DNA of 64,000 bases, taken from Micromonospora sp. MW-13. Its GTDB lineage: Bacteria > Actinomycetota > Actinomycetes > Mycobacteriales > Micromonosporaceae. The stretch covers positions 186,001 to 250,000 of the forward strand of contig NZ_QKKX01000001.1 in assembly GCF_003434305.1 (NCBI RefSeq), written 5' to 3'. The notes below the pieces were generated by a model that did not search any database, had not been told where the DNA came from, and saw only the letters and a list, made by a program, of their open reading frames with translations. The translations under genes were made by a program, and so were the position numbers. Of this stretch, positions 47,916-56,576 are shown piece by piece. How positions within the stretch are numbered: the stretch's first letter is position 1; each line of letters opens with the position of its first letter.

Positions 47916-48803
47916 TCAGGTGGTGCCGGTGCGCAGGGCCTCCAGCCGGAACCGGCCGGTCAGGTCCGGCAGGATGTCGTGCAGCGCGTCCACGGTGCCC
48001 TGCCGGTCGCCGCCCGCGTCGTGCAGCAGCACGACCGCGCCCGGCTGCACGCCGGCCAGGACGGCGGAGGCGATCTTCGCGGCCCCCGGCGCCCTCCAGT
48101 CCGACGGGTCGACGGTCCAGTGCATCGGGGTCATGCCGAGCTCCTCGGCCGCCGACACCACCGGGTACGTCCACGCGCCGCCGGGCTGCCGGAAGTAGCC
48201 GATCGGGGCGTCGGGCACGGCGTCCCGGATCGCCGCGTTGGTGCGCAGCAGGTCGGCTCGGATCACGCTCGGCGACCGCTTGCCGAGCAGCACGTCGTGC
48301 TGCCAGGAGTGGTTGCAGAGGGTGTGCCCGTCGGCCACGATCGCCTGGATCAGGTCGGGGTGGTTCTGGGCGTTCTCACCGACCACGCAGAACGTGGCCT
48401 TGACGCCGTACGCCCGCAGCAGCGCCAGGACCTGCGGGGTGTACTGCGGGTCGGGCCCGTCGTCGAAGGTGAGCGCCACCTCTGCCGAGCCCGTGTCGAC
48501 CCGGGCGCCGAACAGGCCGTCGTCCGCTGTCTTCGACGGCTTCCTGGTGGCGCCGTCCTGGCTGCCCTCGGTGGGCCGGGCGGTGGGGACGGCGGGGCTG
48601 GGGGTCGGCGCCCGGTCCCGCCCGGGGCTGGCCTCCGGCGGCTGGTCGGTGGAGTGCGGGTCGTCCGCGTTCGCCGACACGCCGGTGGAGCGCGGGTGCG
48701 GCCCGGGCACCATGCTCTGCCCGAGCGCGTACGCGGAGCCGAGCAGCGCGGCCACCACGACCGCGGCGAGCCCGACGAAGCGTCCGCCCGTTTTGGGGCC
48801 CAT
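47916..48803 (-). CDS. Polysaccharide deacetylase (NodB homology), secreted
   Basis: 295 residues. An N-terminal signal/anchor helix (about 9-29), a Pro/Thr/Ser-rich linker (about 32-90) and a NodB domain: VALTFDDGPDPQYT (catalytic Asp pair), LCNHSWQHDVLL (metal His), FRQPGGAWTY and VVLLHDAGGDRQGTV. Removes acetyl groups from cell-wall sugars (peptidoglycan or chitin-like). The linker places it outside in the cell wall. It lies directly between mshD and glnR on the same strand. Confidence 0.92.
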   Translation of the reverse strand: MGPKTGGRFVGLAAVVVAALLGSAYALGQSMVPGPHPRSTGVSANADDPHSTDQPPEASPGRDRAPTPSPAVPTARPTEGSQDGATRKPSKTADDGLFGARVDTGSAEVALTFDDGPDPQYTPQVLALLRAYGVKATFCVVGENAQNHPDLIQAIVADGHTLCNHSWQHDVLLGKRSPSVIRADLLRTNAAIRDAVPDAPIGYFRQPGGAWTYPVVSAAEELGMTPMHWTVDPSDWRAPGAAKIASAVLAGVQPGAVVLLHDAGGDRQGTVDALHDILPDLTGRFRLEALRTGTT

Positions 48804-49003
48804 CAGCCGACACCGCCGCTCGGGTGGCGGGACCGGCCCCGCTTCGCCCCCGTGGTCATCGCACGCACCGTCGCCCCTTTCGCCGTCAACCCGGCAATAA
48901 GAATAAGGCTAACGAGTCGCGCAAAACGGGCAAATTGGAAACAGTTCGACCGGCGGGGTTCACCTGCCCGGACCGTCGAGGGGCCGGCCCGGTGGATCGT
49001 GGC

Positions 49004-49717
49004 TCAGACCGGGATCGGGGCGTGCTCGGACTCGGGCAGCGACCGCGACGGCGGCACGACGAACTTGTAGCCGACCTGGCGGACCGTGCCGATCATCGAC
49101 TCGTACTCCGAGCCGAGCTTGGCCCGCAGTCGCCGCACGTGCACGTCCACCGTCCGGGTGCCGCCGAAGTAGTCGTAGCCCCAGACCTCGCGCAGCAACT
49201 GGTCCCGGGTGAACACCCGGCCCGGGTGCTGGGCCAGGAACTTCAGCAGCTCGAACTCCTTGTACGTCAGGTCGAGCGGCCGTCCCTTGAGCTTGGCGGC
49301 GTAGGTGTCCGGGTCGATGGTCAGCTCGCCGGCCCGGATCGAGCCGCCGGCCCCGGCGGTGGCGTTGCGCAGTCGGCCGACCGCCAGCCGCAGCCGGGCC
49401 TCGACCTCGGCCGGACCGGCGCTGGCCAGGATGACGTCGTCGACGCCCCAGTCGGCGTTCAGCGCGATCAGTCCGGCCTCGGTGACCACCGCGACCAGCG
49501 GCACGCCGAGCCCGGTGGCGTGCAGCATCCGGCAGGTGGCCCGGGACTCGCTCAGCTCCGACCGGGCGTCCACCAGCACGGCGTCCGGGCTGGGCCCGGC
49601 CACCAGGGTGCGGACGTCGCGCGGCGCGGTACGCACCGAGTGCGGCAGCAGGTCGAGCGCCGGCAGCACCACCGACGGTTCGCCCGCGCGTGCGGTCACC
49701 AGCAGCAGGATCTCCAC
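49004..49717 (-). CDS. glnR: GlnR-type nitrogen response regulator
   Basis: 237 residues. An atypical OmpR-family receiver (1-120) with a single Asp50 (VLVDARS) but without the full acidic pocket, and the segment [20 protein letters not shown] winged-helix DNA-binding domain (about 130-225) has [20 protein letters not shown] and [19 protein letters not shown]. This combination identifies GlnR, which works unphosphorylated and controls nitrogen assimilation genes. It is alone, with no kinase nearby. Candidate GlnR sites lie upstream. Confidence 0.93.
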   Translation of the reverse strand: MEILLLVTARAGEPSVVLPALDLLPHSVRTAPRDVRTLVAGPSPDAVLVDARSELSESRATCRMLHATGLGVPLVAVVTEAGLIALNADWGVDDVILASAGPAEVEARLRLAVGRLRNATAGAGGSIRAGELTIDPDTYAAKLKGRPLDLTYKEFELLKFLAQHPGRVFTRDQLLREVWGYDYFGGTRTVDVHVRRLRAKLGSEYESMIGTVRQVGYKFVVPPSRSLPESEHAPIPV

Positions 49718-49870
49718 ACGATCACCTCCGTCCCGGCGGCCCTCGGCCGCGCGCGACCAGCGGCACTCCCGACTGGGGGGTGGCGCTGAGAACTTGCGTG
49801 GGTCCCGGCGTCGCTGACGGGCGGGTATCGGCTTGAGCGTAACCGAACACCCCGCCTGCGCTTCCGGGCC

Positions 49871-49928
49871 GTTTCCGTTTTGTCTGCCTTGCCCGCGATC
49901 GCGCCGCAGGTTTTAACGTTGCCGAAAC
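49871..49928. promoter_or_regulatory. Two candidate GlnR boxes
   Basis: Plus strand: TTAAC-N6-GAAAC at 49913-49928. Minus strand: CAGAC-N6-GAAAC (49886 down to 49871). Both fit gTnAC-N6-GaAAC with weak first-half mismatches. They lie between glnR and the divergent membrane gene. Inference from the motif only. Confidence 0.45.
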
Positions 49929-49970
49929 CGTGGCCACCGCGGCGACACCCGGGTCTGGCACGATCGGGAC

Positions 49971-51026
49971 GTGTATCCCCCGACCTCCTCCGAGGCCGGC
50001 CGGGACCCGTGGGTCGACGACGACGTCCCACCAGGGCCGGCCGGTCGTGCGCACCCACCGGCCCCGCGCACCGGCCCGGACGTCGACGACGACGGTCCCC
50101 CGGCCCGGCGGGGGCACCCCCGCCGGCTGCGCCGCAGCGGCGACCCGGGCCGGCGGCCCGACGACGAGGCCCTCGACGACGTCGACGAGGAGGAGTTCGA
50201 GCCGGTCGAGGTACGCCGGCCGCTCTCGCTCACCGTCGCCGGGTTCGCCGCGCTGCTCGGCGTCGGCCTGGTGCTCGGCGCGCAGACCGCCGGGCCCGGC
50301 CACCGGCTGCCGTTCGCGTTCATCATCTTCGGCGTGCAGCTGATCTTCGTCCTGGCCTGGACGATGGCCATGCGCCCGCCCGCGCTGCTGCTGGTCGGCC
50401 TGGTCAGCGCGGTGGTGGCCGCCGCCGCCGACACCGCCGCCGTGCAGTCCGACATCGCCGGCCTCGCCCCACTCGGGTACCTGGCCGCCGGCGGCTTCCT
50501 GCTCGGCGTGCTCGGGCAGCTCGTCCGCCGGGTCGACCGGGTCCGGGTCACCGACTCGCTCGGCACCACCCTGCTGATCGTGGTCGGCGTGGTTGCCTTC
50601 GCCACGCTCATCGTGCTCAGCCGGATTCCGGCCGGCACCCAGGCGATCACCGTCTGCCTCACCGCCACCGGCGTCGCGCTGACCGTCGCCCGGCTCACCG
50701 ACGCGGTGCTGCCCTGGCCCCGGCTCGCGCCGCAGGTGCCCCGGGGCGCGGCGGGCGTGGTGGCCGGCGCGATGGCCGGCACCCTGGCCAGCGCCGTCCT
50801 GGGCAGCTACCTGGTCAGCTTCACTCCGACCAGCGGTGCGGTGATCGGGCTGGTCACCGCCGCCACCGCCGTGCTGGCCGATCTCGCCGTCGGGTACGCC
50901 GAGGCGGGCCGGCTGATGGCCGGCGAGCCGCCGACGATGTGGGTCGCCCGGCACATGCAGGGCCCGCTCGGCGGCTTCGCCCTGGCCGCCCCGGCGGCGT
51001 ACGCGATGTGCGTGCTGTTCCTGTGA
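49971..51026 (+). CDS. Multi-pass membrane protein, unknown
   Basis: 351 residues, GTG start. The first 80 are hydrophilic, Asp/Pro/Arg-rich (DDVDEEEFEPVEVRRPL); then about eight TM helices to the C-terminus (for example LTVAGFAALLGVGLVLGAQT, GVLGQLVRRVDR as a cytoplasmic loop). No recognised motif. It is divergent from glnR, and a candidate GlnR box lies 43 bases upstream of its start, so nitrogen control is conceivable. Confidence 0.7.
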   Translation: MYPPTSSEAGRDPWVDDDVPPGPAGRAHPPAPRTGPDVDDDGPPARRGHPRRLRRSGDPGRRPDDEALDDVDEEEFEPVEVRRPLSLTVAGFAALLGVGLVLGAQTAGPGHRLPFAFIIFGVQLIFVLAWTMAMRPPALLLVGLVSAVVAAAADTAAVQSDIAGLAPLGYLAAGGFLLGVLGQLVRRVDRVRVTDSLGTTLLIVVGVVAFATLIVLSRIPAGTQAITVCLTATGVALTVARLTDAVLPWPRLAPQVPRGAAGVVAGAMAGTLASAVLGSYLVSFTPTSGAVIGLVTAATAVLADLAVGYAEAGRLMAGEPPTMWVARHMQGPLGGFALAAPAAYAMCVLFL

Positions 51027-51189
51027 GCGACCGGCCGGCGGGCCCGCCCACCCGGCGGCCCGCCCGCCGGCCGGACCCGGCCGGCGGTTGAGGGCTTCCC
51101 CGTCCGGGTACTGTGCGGTGCGCCGCAGGGCAGCAGCACCGGAGCGTCGGCGTCCCTCCGGGGGCCGGCCAGGACAGAAGGAGGCGGGC

Positions 51190-51978
51190 GTGACGGAGGC
51201 CTACCCGGCGCACGAGGAGCGCCCCCGGCGACGTGGGCGCAAGGTGCTCATCACGCTCCTGGTCCTGCTGGTGCTCCTGGCCGGGCTGCTGGTGGCCGCC
51301 GACCGGATCGCCGCCGGGGTCGCCGAGCGGGCCATCGCCGACCAGGTCCGCCAGGAGGTCGCCAAGCAGGAGGCGCAGTCCTCGGCGCCCGAGGTGGAGG
51401 TGGGCGGCTTCCCCTTCCTCACCCAGGTGCTCGACGGCAGGTACGAGCGGATCTCCATCAAGCTGCGCGACGTGCGGGGCTCGGTGCGGGGCGACGCCGT
51501 CAGCCTGCCGGCGCTGGACGTCGACGCCCGCAACGTGCGGGCCTCCCTGGACACCCTGCGCACCCAGCGGGGCGACGTGGTCGCCGAGACCGTCGACGGC
51601 ACCGGCACCATCACCTACGACAGCCTGGCCAAGCTCCTCGACCGGCCCGGACTGACCCTCGGCGAGCGGGACGGCAAGCTCGCCGTCACCGCGCCGGTCG
51701 ACATCCTCGGGCAGAAGCTCACCGTCACCGGCACCGCCGAGGTGACGGTCGGCAAGGAGGGGCAGGTGTCGCTGGGCTTCAACGACCTCGACGCCGAGGG
51801 GCTGCCGAACATCCCGCTGGCCCGGACCCTGCTCAACAACTACGCCAAGGGCCTCTCGATCGACGTTCCCCTGCCCGAACTGCCGTTCCAGCTCGTCGTG
51901 CGCGAGGTCAGGCCGTTGCCCGAGGGGCTCGCGGTGACCGCCGCCGCGAAGGACGTCCCGATCAACTCGGCCGGCTGA
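51190..51978 (+). CDS. DUF2993 (LmeA-like) membrane-anchored protein
   Basis: 262 residues, GTG start after AAGGAGGCGGGC. A basic cytoplasmic head, TM helix (about 18-37), then the DUF2993 domain outside: VEVGGFPFLTQVLDGRYERI, SLPALDVDARNVRASL and LPELPFQLVVREVRP. In mycobacteria LmeA binds phospholipids and supports lipomannan synthesis; lipid binding at the outer membrane face is likely here. It ends before the cysteine-leader region. Confidence 0.85.
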   Translation: MTEAYPAHEERPRRRGRKVLITLLVLLVLLAGLLVAADRIAAGVAERAIADQVRQEVAKQEAQSSAPEVEVGGFPFLTQVLDGRYERISIKLRDVRGSVRGDAVSLPALDVDARNVRASLDTLRTQRGDVVAETVDGTGTITYDSLAKLLDRPGLTLGERDGKLAVTAPVDILGQKLTVTGTAEVTVGKEGQVSLGFNDLDAEGLPNIPLARTLLNNYAKGLSIDVPLPELPFQLVVREVRPLPEGLAVTAAAKDVPINSAG

Positions 51979-52083
51979 GCCGCCTGGGTCCGGACCGGAC
52001 CGGCCTCGACCAGCCGGGATGGCCGTCCCGGATGCTGGTCGGGCCGGTGGCGCTCCCCGGGACGGCTGGTAGGCTCCCTGCTC

Positions 52084-52161
52084 ATGGGGACGCTCCTCAC
52101 CAAACGGCGCGCGGTCGACCTGTGCCGCGTGGCCACCTGCCTGTGTCGCCCCGTCATCTGA
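52084..52161 (+). CDS. Cysteine-rich leader peptide
   Basis: 25 codons: MGTLLTKRRAVDLCRVATC, then LCRPVI and stop, eight bases after TAGGCT (leaderless). The core RRAVDLCRVATCLCR is the actinomycete leader-peptide pattern found before sulfur-assimilation genes. Cys codons at 14, 19 and 21 can stall ribosomes when cysteine is short. Downstream sequence can form two mutually exclusive hairpins before the sulfurtransferase gene at 52371. Family recognised from memory; attenuation in this genome is inferred. Confidence 0.85.
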   Translation: MGTLLTKRRAVDLCRVATCLCRPVI

Positions 52162-52162
52162 C

Positions 52163-52194
52163 GGCGGGGCTGTCCTCGGCCGCCTGACGGCGGC
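52163..52194 (+). promoter_or_regulatory. Alternative hairpins (attenuator candidate)
   Basis: CCGCC at 52180-52184 can pair with GGCGG upstream (52163-52167) or, as GCCGCC, with GGCGGC downstream (52189-52194) across a TGAC loop. The first lies just past the leader stop codon, so ribosome position could choose between them. The rest of 52195-52370 shows no other gene. Confidence 0.5.
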
Positions 52195-52370
52195 AACCGG
52201 CCACAGGGTCTGCGTACCCTCCGGTGTTTCCCCCTCTTCGCCCGGCAGCGGCGCCGTCGCACGAACCCGTGATCCCGTCCTTCCCTTTGGGTCTCGCGCG
52301 TGGTGCGATAGTCACATACTTCGATCCCCTCGCGCAGGCTCACCATCCATCCTCACCAGGGAGTGATCTG

Positions 52371-53219
52371 ATGAGTCGCGACACCGCGCTCGTCTCGGCC
52401 GAATGGGCCGAGAAGAACATCGACGCCCCGGGCGTCGTCTTCGTCGAGGTCGACGAGGACACCTCGGCCTACGACACCGGCCACATCGCCGGCGCGATCA
52501 AGCTGGACTGGAGGACCGACCTCCAGGACCAGGTCCGCCGGGACTTCGTCAACAAGAACCAGTTCGAGGCGCTGCTCTCCGAGCGCGGCGTCGGCAACGA
52601 CGACGTCGTCGTGCTGTACGGCGGCAACAACAACTGGTTCGCCGCGTACGCGTACTGGTACTTCAAGCTCTACGGCCACCGCGACGTCAAGCTGCTCGAC
52701 GGCGGTCGCAAGAAGTGGGAGCTGGACGCCCGCCCGCTGGTCACCGGCGCGGTGACCCGGCCGAGGACCGAGTACGTCGCGCAGGAGCCGGACAACACGA
52801 TCCGCGCCTTCCGCGACGAGGTCGTCGACGCGATCGGCACCAAGAACCTGGTCGACGTGCGCAGCCCCGACGAGTTCGCCGGCCGGCTGCTCGCCCCCGC
52901 CCACCTGCCGCAGGAGCAGGCGCAGCGCGCCGGCCACATTCCCACCGCGATCAGCGTGCCGTGGTCCAAGGCGGCCAACGAGGACGGCACCTTCAAGTCC
53001 GACGACGAGCTGCGCAGGATCTACGCCGCCGCCGGGCTGGACGACGGCAAGGAGACCATCGCGTACTGCCGGATCGGCGAGCGCTCCTCGCACAGCTGGT
53101 TCGTGCTCCAGGAGCTGCTCGGCCACCCCAACGTGAAGAACTACGACGGTTCCTGGACCGAGTACGGCTCGCTGGTCGGCGTGCCGGTCGCGCTCGGCGA
53201 CGAGCCCGGGGAGGCCTGA
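52371..53219 (+). CDS. Thiosulfate sulfurtransferase (two-domain rhodanese)
   Basis: 282 residues from ATG 52371, GGGAGTG upstream. Two rhodanese domains: the inactive first with AYDTGHIAGAIKLDWRTDLQ and the second with the catalytic Cys233 in AYCRIGERSSHSW. Transfers sulfur from thiosulfate to an acceptor. Similar to M. tuberculosis CysA2/SseA. In an operon with the DUF1416 gene three bases later, behind the cysteine leader. Confidence 0.95.
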   Translation: MSRDTALVSAEWAEKNIDAPGVVFVEVDEDTSAYDTGHIAGAIKLDWRTDLQDQVRRDFVNKNQFEALLSERGVGNDDVVVLYGGNNNWFAAYAYWYFKLYGHRDVKLLDGGRKKWELDARPLVTGAVTRPRTEYVAQEPDNTIRAFRDEVVDAIGTKNLVDVRSPDEFAGRLLAPAHLPQEQAQRAGHIPTAISVPWSKAANEDGTFKSDDELRRIYAAAGLDDGKETIAYCRIGERSSHSWFVLQELLGHPNVKNYDGSWTEYGSLVGVPVALGDEPGEA

Positions 53220-53222
53220 GTC

Positions 53223-53543
53223 ATGACCGCTCCCACCGCTGCCGGGTGCGCCGCACCCGACCAGGCCGCCCCGTTGCCGGCCAGCCTGGACCTGGAGAAG
53301 GAGACCGTCATCACCGGCGTCGTCCGGTCCGAGGCCGGCGAGGTCGTCCCGGGCGCGTACGTCCGGCTGCTCGACTCCACCGGTGAGTTCACCGCCGAGG
53401 TGGTCACCTCGCCGGCCGGCCAGTTCCGCTTCTTCGCCGCGCCCGGCAACTGGACGCTGCGGGCGCTCTCCCGGCACGGCAACGGCGACACCAGCGTCGC
53501 CGCCGCGCGCGGGATCAACGAGGTAGCTGTCACGGTCGCCTGA
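53223..53543 (+). CDS. DUF1416 protein (SseC-like)
   Basis: 106 residues. DUF1416 pattern: EKETVITGVVRSEAGEVVPG, AYVRLLDSTGEFTAEVVTS and FRFFAAPGNWTLRAL, a small beta-rich domain. Starts three bases after the sulfurtransferase stop; the same pairing occurs in mycobacteria (cysA2-sseC2). Thought to work in sulfur transfer; the reaction is unknown. A strong hairpin follows. Confidence 0.88.
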   Translation: MTAPTAAGCAAPDQAAPLPASLDLEKETVITGVVRSEAGEVVPGAYVRLLDSTGEFTAEVVTSPAGQFRFFAAPGNWTLRALSRHGNGDTSVAAARGINEVAVTVA

Positions 53544-53587
53544 GGTGCGCGGAAGGCTTCCTTCCTGACACCGGACCGTTGCGCGTC

Positions 53588-53629
53588 GGCTCGGGCCGGT
53601 CGCCCCCACGGGGGTGACCGGCCCGAGCC
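53588..53629 (+). terminator. Long hairpin terminator after sseC-like gene
   Basis: GGCTCGGGCCGGTCGCCCCC and its near-perfect complement (19 of 20), 45 bases past the stop. No T-run. Confidence 0.85.
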
Positions 53630-53901
53630 GTACCCGGTCCGGGCGAGCTCATGAGATGCGGTCGCGGGGTGGCCCACCCGCCGGATGCGGTGACGCCCTG
53701 CCCGGGTGTCGCCCGCAAGCTCGCGCTTGGTCCAGCAGACCGTGGCCTCCCTCGCTGCGCCGTGGTGGCAGGCTGCCTCCGCGCCGTCGCAGCCGAGGGA
53801 ATGGGCGTCTCAGGTGCTGGCCGTTGGGTCGATCGCCCCCTCGCCGCCCGGCGAGCCGGCGTGCCGACGGGGGCGGAGACCCCGCGTGACACGATAAGCG
53901 G
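53630..53901. other. Gene-free stretch
   Basis: Nothing supported on either strand. Short frames exist but lack codon bias or ribosome sites. Confidence 0.4.
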
Positions 53902-54777
53902 GTGAGTGGTGCTGTCCAGGCGGGATACGCCCCGCAGACCGGTCCCGACGAGCCGACGCCCACCCGAGGGCGGTCCCGGTGGCTCCTCGTGGTGACCGTG
54001 GCCTGGGCGGTGCTGCTCGGCGCGCTCACCTGGGTGTCGGTCCGCGACGACGGGCCGACCGTCCGAGAGCAGCGCACCCTGGCCCAGGCCGGTCCGGTGG
54101 TCGACCGGGCGGTGGGTGAGCTGGTCGCGGCGGCCGGCGACCGGGTCGTCGCGCTCGCGCCGGACCGGATCGAGACGGGCTGCCGGGTGACCCCGCTGCT
54201 GGACGGCGCGACGCTGGAGCGCGCCGTGGAGGTCGCCGACCCCGGCGCGGACCCGCGCGCGGTGCTCACCCAGATCGCCGACCGGCTTCCGGCGGGCTGG
54301 CGGGCCGGCGTCCGGGTGACCGGCGACGGACCCCGGCTGAGGGCCGACGCGGGGGAGTTCGTGCTCGTGGCGGGGCGGCCGGCCGGCGACGGGCTGGTCC
54401 GGCTGACCGTCCGCACCGGGTGCCGCCCGGTCGGTGCCGGGTATCGTCCGCCCGCCGCCCAGGGCGGCCCGGAGGCCGAGGCCCTCGCCGCCGCGCTGCG
54501 GGCGCTCGGCGGCCCGACTGTCCCGCCGCAGCGGCCGGCCGCTGCCCCCGAGCCGCAACTGCTGGCCGCGCCCTGCCCCGGCGGCGGCGATCGTCAGGCG
54601 CGCACCGCCCGCGCCACCCTCGATCCCGCCCCGGAGGCCCCGTCCCGTGCGCTCGCCGCGCTCGCCCGCGACGCCGTCCTGGTCGACACCCCCGAGGCGT
54701 ACGCCTACCGCCAGGACGCGGTCACGGTCGCCCTGCTCGGCGACGAACTCACCGCCTCCACCTCCTGCGCCCCCTGA
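53902..54777 (+). CDS. Single-TM protein with extracytoplasmic domain, unknown
   Basis: 291 residues, GTG start with GATAAG just upstream. One TM helix (about 26-47), then an outside Ala/Arg/Gly-rich domain with several Cys (GCRVTPLL, GCRPVG, CPGGGD, SCAP) and repeated GDGLVRLTVRTG-type strands. No known motif. Codon bias is typical of the genome, so it is a real gene of unknown function. Confidence 0.6.
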   Translation: MSGAVQAGYAPQTGPDEPTPTRGRSRWLLVVTVAWAVLLGALTWVSVRDDGPTVREQRTLAQAGPVVDRAVGELVAAAGDRVVALAPDRIETGCRVTPLLDGATLERAVEVADPGADPRAVLTQIADRLPAGWRAGVRVTGDGPRLRADAGEFVLVAGRPAGDGLVRLTVRTGCRPVGAGYRPPAAQGGPEAEALAAALRALGGPTVPPQRPAAAPEPQLLAAPCPGGGDRQARTARATLDPAPEAPSRALAALARDAVLVDTPEAYAYRQDAVTVALLGDELTASTSCAP

Positions 54778-54825
54778 CCCGCCCGCGCGCGTCGGCCCTG
54801 CCGGGCGGGCCGGTCGGGAGGTCTG

Positions 54826-55188
54826 TCAGTAGACCAGCGCCTGTGCCCCCTCGGTCATGGCCTCCTCGACGAAGACCGCCGCCCCGGCGATGCGCACCCC
54901 CGGCAGCACGTCGCCCGGGCCGATGTCCCGGCGGGCCGCGCACTGGGTGCAGGCCGTCACCTGGCCGGTGCTCATGATCACGTGCAGCAGCTCGGCCAGC
55001 GGCGCGGAGTGCGGTAGCTGGAACTCCTGCGCCCGGCCGGGCAGCGCGAACCAGGTCGACTCCCCGGTGAGCCAGAGCGAGACGTCCACCCCGGCAGCCG
55101 CCGCAGTGGCGGCGACGGTGAAGGCCTGTGCGCACCGCTCCGGCGCGTCCGCGCCGGCGGTGACCTTGACGACGAGAGTACGGGCCAT
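54826..55188 (-). CDS. DsrE/DsrF-like sulfur-relay family protein
   Basis: 120 residues. DsrE-like alpha/beta fold: LVVKVTAGADAPERCAQAF, VDVSLWLTGESTWFALPG, and TACTQCAARRDIGPGD with a CxxC where sulfur-carrying family members have cysteine. It may take part in sulfur relay, consistent with the nearby sulfurtransferase, but this is inference. Converges with the TM-protein gene. Confidence 0.82.
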   Translation of the reverse strand: MARTLVVKVTAGADAPERCAQAFTVAATAAAAGVDVSLWLTGESTWFALPGRAQEFQLPHSAPLAELLHVIMSTGQVTACTQCAARRDIGPGDVLPGVRIAGAAVFVEEAMTEGAQALVY

Positions 55189-55211
55189 GGCGCCAGCATA
55201 GGATGGCCCGG

Positions 55212-55316
55212 ATGGTTACCGAGATCGGGTTCGTCAGCCTGCTGGTCGCCGGCCTCGGCGCGCTCGCCGGCGGCCTGGTCTACCTTGCCGTACGCATGTC
55301 GAGAGGACGTTGGTGA
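55212..55316 (+). CDS. 34-residue single-TM protein
   Basis: MVTEIGFVSLLVAGLGALAG, then GLVYLAVRMSRGRW and stop: one TM helix flanked by a short acidic and a basic end. ATG 55212 lies seven bases after TAGGAT, a leaderless signature. It is divergent from the DsrE-like gene and 56 bases ahead of the nitrobindin-like gene. No homologue known to me; start signal and topology are the support. Confidence 0.6.
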   Translation: MVTEIGFVSLLVAGLGALAGGLVYLAVRMSRGRW

Positions 55317-55371
55317 GCGCGAGGAGTGAGCCGGGTCTGCGAGCCCCGCAGTCGCGAACGGAGGCAGTTCG

Positions 55372-55965
55372 GTGAGCGACGAGAATCCCCTACAGCCGCC
55401 GTGGTTGAACGCGCCCCCGGTCGACCCGTACCCGTACGAGGAGAGCCACGACCTGCGGGTGGGCCCGAAGCTGCACCCCGCACTGGACGGACTGCTGCCC
55501 TACGTGGGGGTGTGGCGGGGCCGGGGCCGGGGTGGCTACCCGACCATCGAGGACTTCGACTACGCCCAGGAGATCCGGATCAGCCACGACGGCCGGCCGT
55601 TCCTGTTCTACGAGTCGCGGGCCTGGGTCCTCGACGAGGAGAGCCGGCCGGTGCGCCCCGGCGGCCGGGAGGTGGGCTGGTGGCGTCCGGTGCTCGACGG
55701 CGACGGCCGGGCCACCGACGAGCTGGAGGCCCTGATGTCCGTGCCGACCGGCGTGATGGAGCTGCACATCGGCAAGCGCAAGGGCACCCAGCTCGAGTTC
55801 GTCACCGACGCCGTGGTCCGCACCTCCACCGCCAAGGAGGTCACCGCCGGGCACCGGCTCTTCGGCATTGTCGAGGGCGCCCTGCTGTACGCCCAGGACA
55901 TGGCCGCCGTCGGCCACCCCCTGACCCCCCACCTCTCCGCCCGCCTCCTCCGCACAGCCGGCTAA
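55372..55965 (+). CDS. Nitrobindin-like FABP family protein
   Basis: 197 residues, GTG start. A ten-stranded barrel of the FABP/nitrobindin type: LLPYVGVWRGRGRGGYPTIE, FDYAQEIRISHDGRPFLFYE, the WWRP strand, and the C-terminal AVGHPLTPHLSARLLR with the likely heme-ligand His. Mycobacterial Rv0813c binds heme or fatty acids. A GAGG site lies upstream; possibly cotranscribed with the small TM gene. Confidence 0.88.
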   Translation: MSDENPLQPPWLNAPPVDPYPYEESHDLRVGPKLHPALDGLLPYVGVWRGRGRGGYPTIEDFDYAQEIRISHDGRPFLFYESRAWVLDEESRPVRPGGREVGWWRPVLDGDGRATDELEALMSVPTGVMELHIGKRKGTQLEFVTDAVVRTSTAKEVTAGHRLFGIVEGALLYAQDMAAVGHPLTPHLSARLLRTAG

Positions 55966-56008
55966 CCCACCCCACCCCACCCCACCCGCCCCCTCCCGGG
56001 CACACCGG

Positions 56009-56069
56009 GTTGATCAAGAGGTTCGTGTCACGTTGGAGCGTTCCCGGGGACGCGAACCTCTTGATCAAC
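56009..56069. repeat. GATC-arm intergenic hairpin (family B)
   Basis: Perfect 17-bp arms GTTGATCAAGAGGTTCG (56009-56025) and CGAACCTCTTGATCAAC (56053-56069), extendable to 20 of 21. Between codirectional genes; may terminate the upstream one. Confidence 0.8.
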
Positions 56070-56147
56070 GGGAACGGGTGGGTGGCTGGGGGACGGGGGT
56101 GGGGCGTGGTCCGGGGGTGGGGCGCGGGGGCGAACTATGATCGGAGG

Positions 56148-56576
56148 GTGTCCGAATCCTCCCTCGCGGAAGTGCTCCGCGCCCGTGGGCTGCGGCTGAC
56201 GGCGCAGCGGCAGCTGATCCTCCAGGCGGTGCTGGACCTCGGGCACGCCACACCGGAGCAGGTGCACGGTGCCGTCCGCGAGGTCGCCGCCGGAGTCAAC
56301 ATCACCACCATCTACCGGACGCTGGAACTGCTGGAACGTCTCGGCCTGGTGACCCACACCCACCTTTCGCACGGCTCGCCCACCTACCACGCGGCCGGGG
56401 AACACCAGCACGTCCACCTGGTCTGCCGGGAGTGCGGCGCGATCGACGAGATCGACCGGGAGCTGCTCCGGCCGCTCGCCGACCGGCTGGTCGGCGAGCG
56501 GGGGTTCCGGGTGGACATCGGGCACGTGGCGCTCTTCGGCGTCTGCGGTCGTTGCGAGGACGGGGAGCGGAAATGA
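56148..56576 (+). CDS. Fur family transcriptional regulator
   Basis: 142 residues, GTG 56148 with TATGAT and GGAGG upstream. Winged helix (LTAQRQLILQAVLDLGHATPEQ, NITTIYRTLELLERLGLV), then a dimer domain with HQHVHLVCRECGAIDEI and VCGRCEDGE (two CxxC, structural zinc). A metal or redox-dependent repressor; the metal (Fe, Zn, Mn) cannot be told. Its stop overlaps the ygfZ start (ATGA). Confidence 0.92.
   Translation: MSESSLAEVLRARGLRLTAQRQLILQAVLDLGHATPEQVHGAVREVAAGVNITTIYRTLELLERLGLVTHTHLSHGSPTYHAAGEHQHVHLVCRECGAIDEIDRELLRPLADRLVGERGFRVDIGHVALFGVCGRCEDGERK

Noticed and set aside
55320..55371. GCGAGGAGTGAGC-type sequence before the nitrobindin-like gene
   Set aside because: Looks like a dispersed Micromonospora motif from memory, but only one copy is in the window, so it cannot be supported here.
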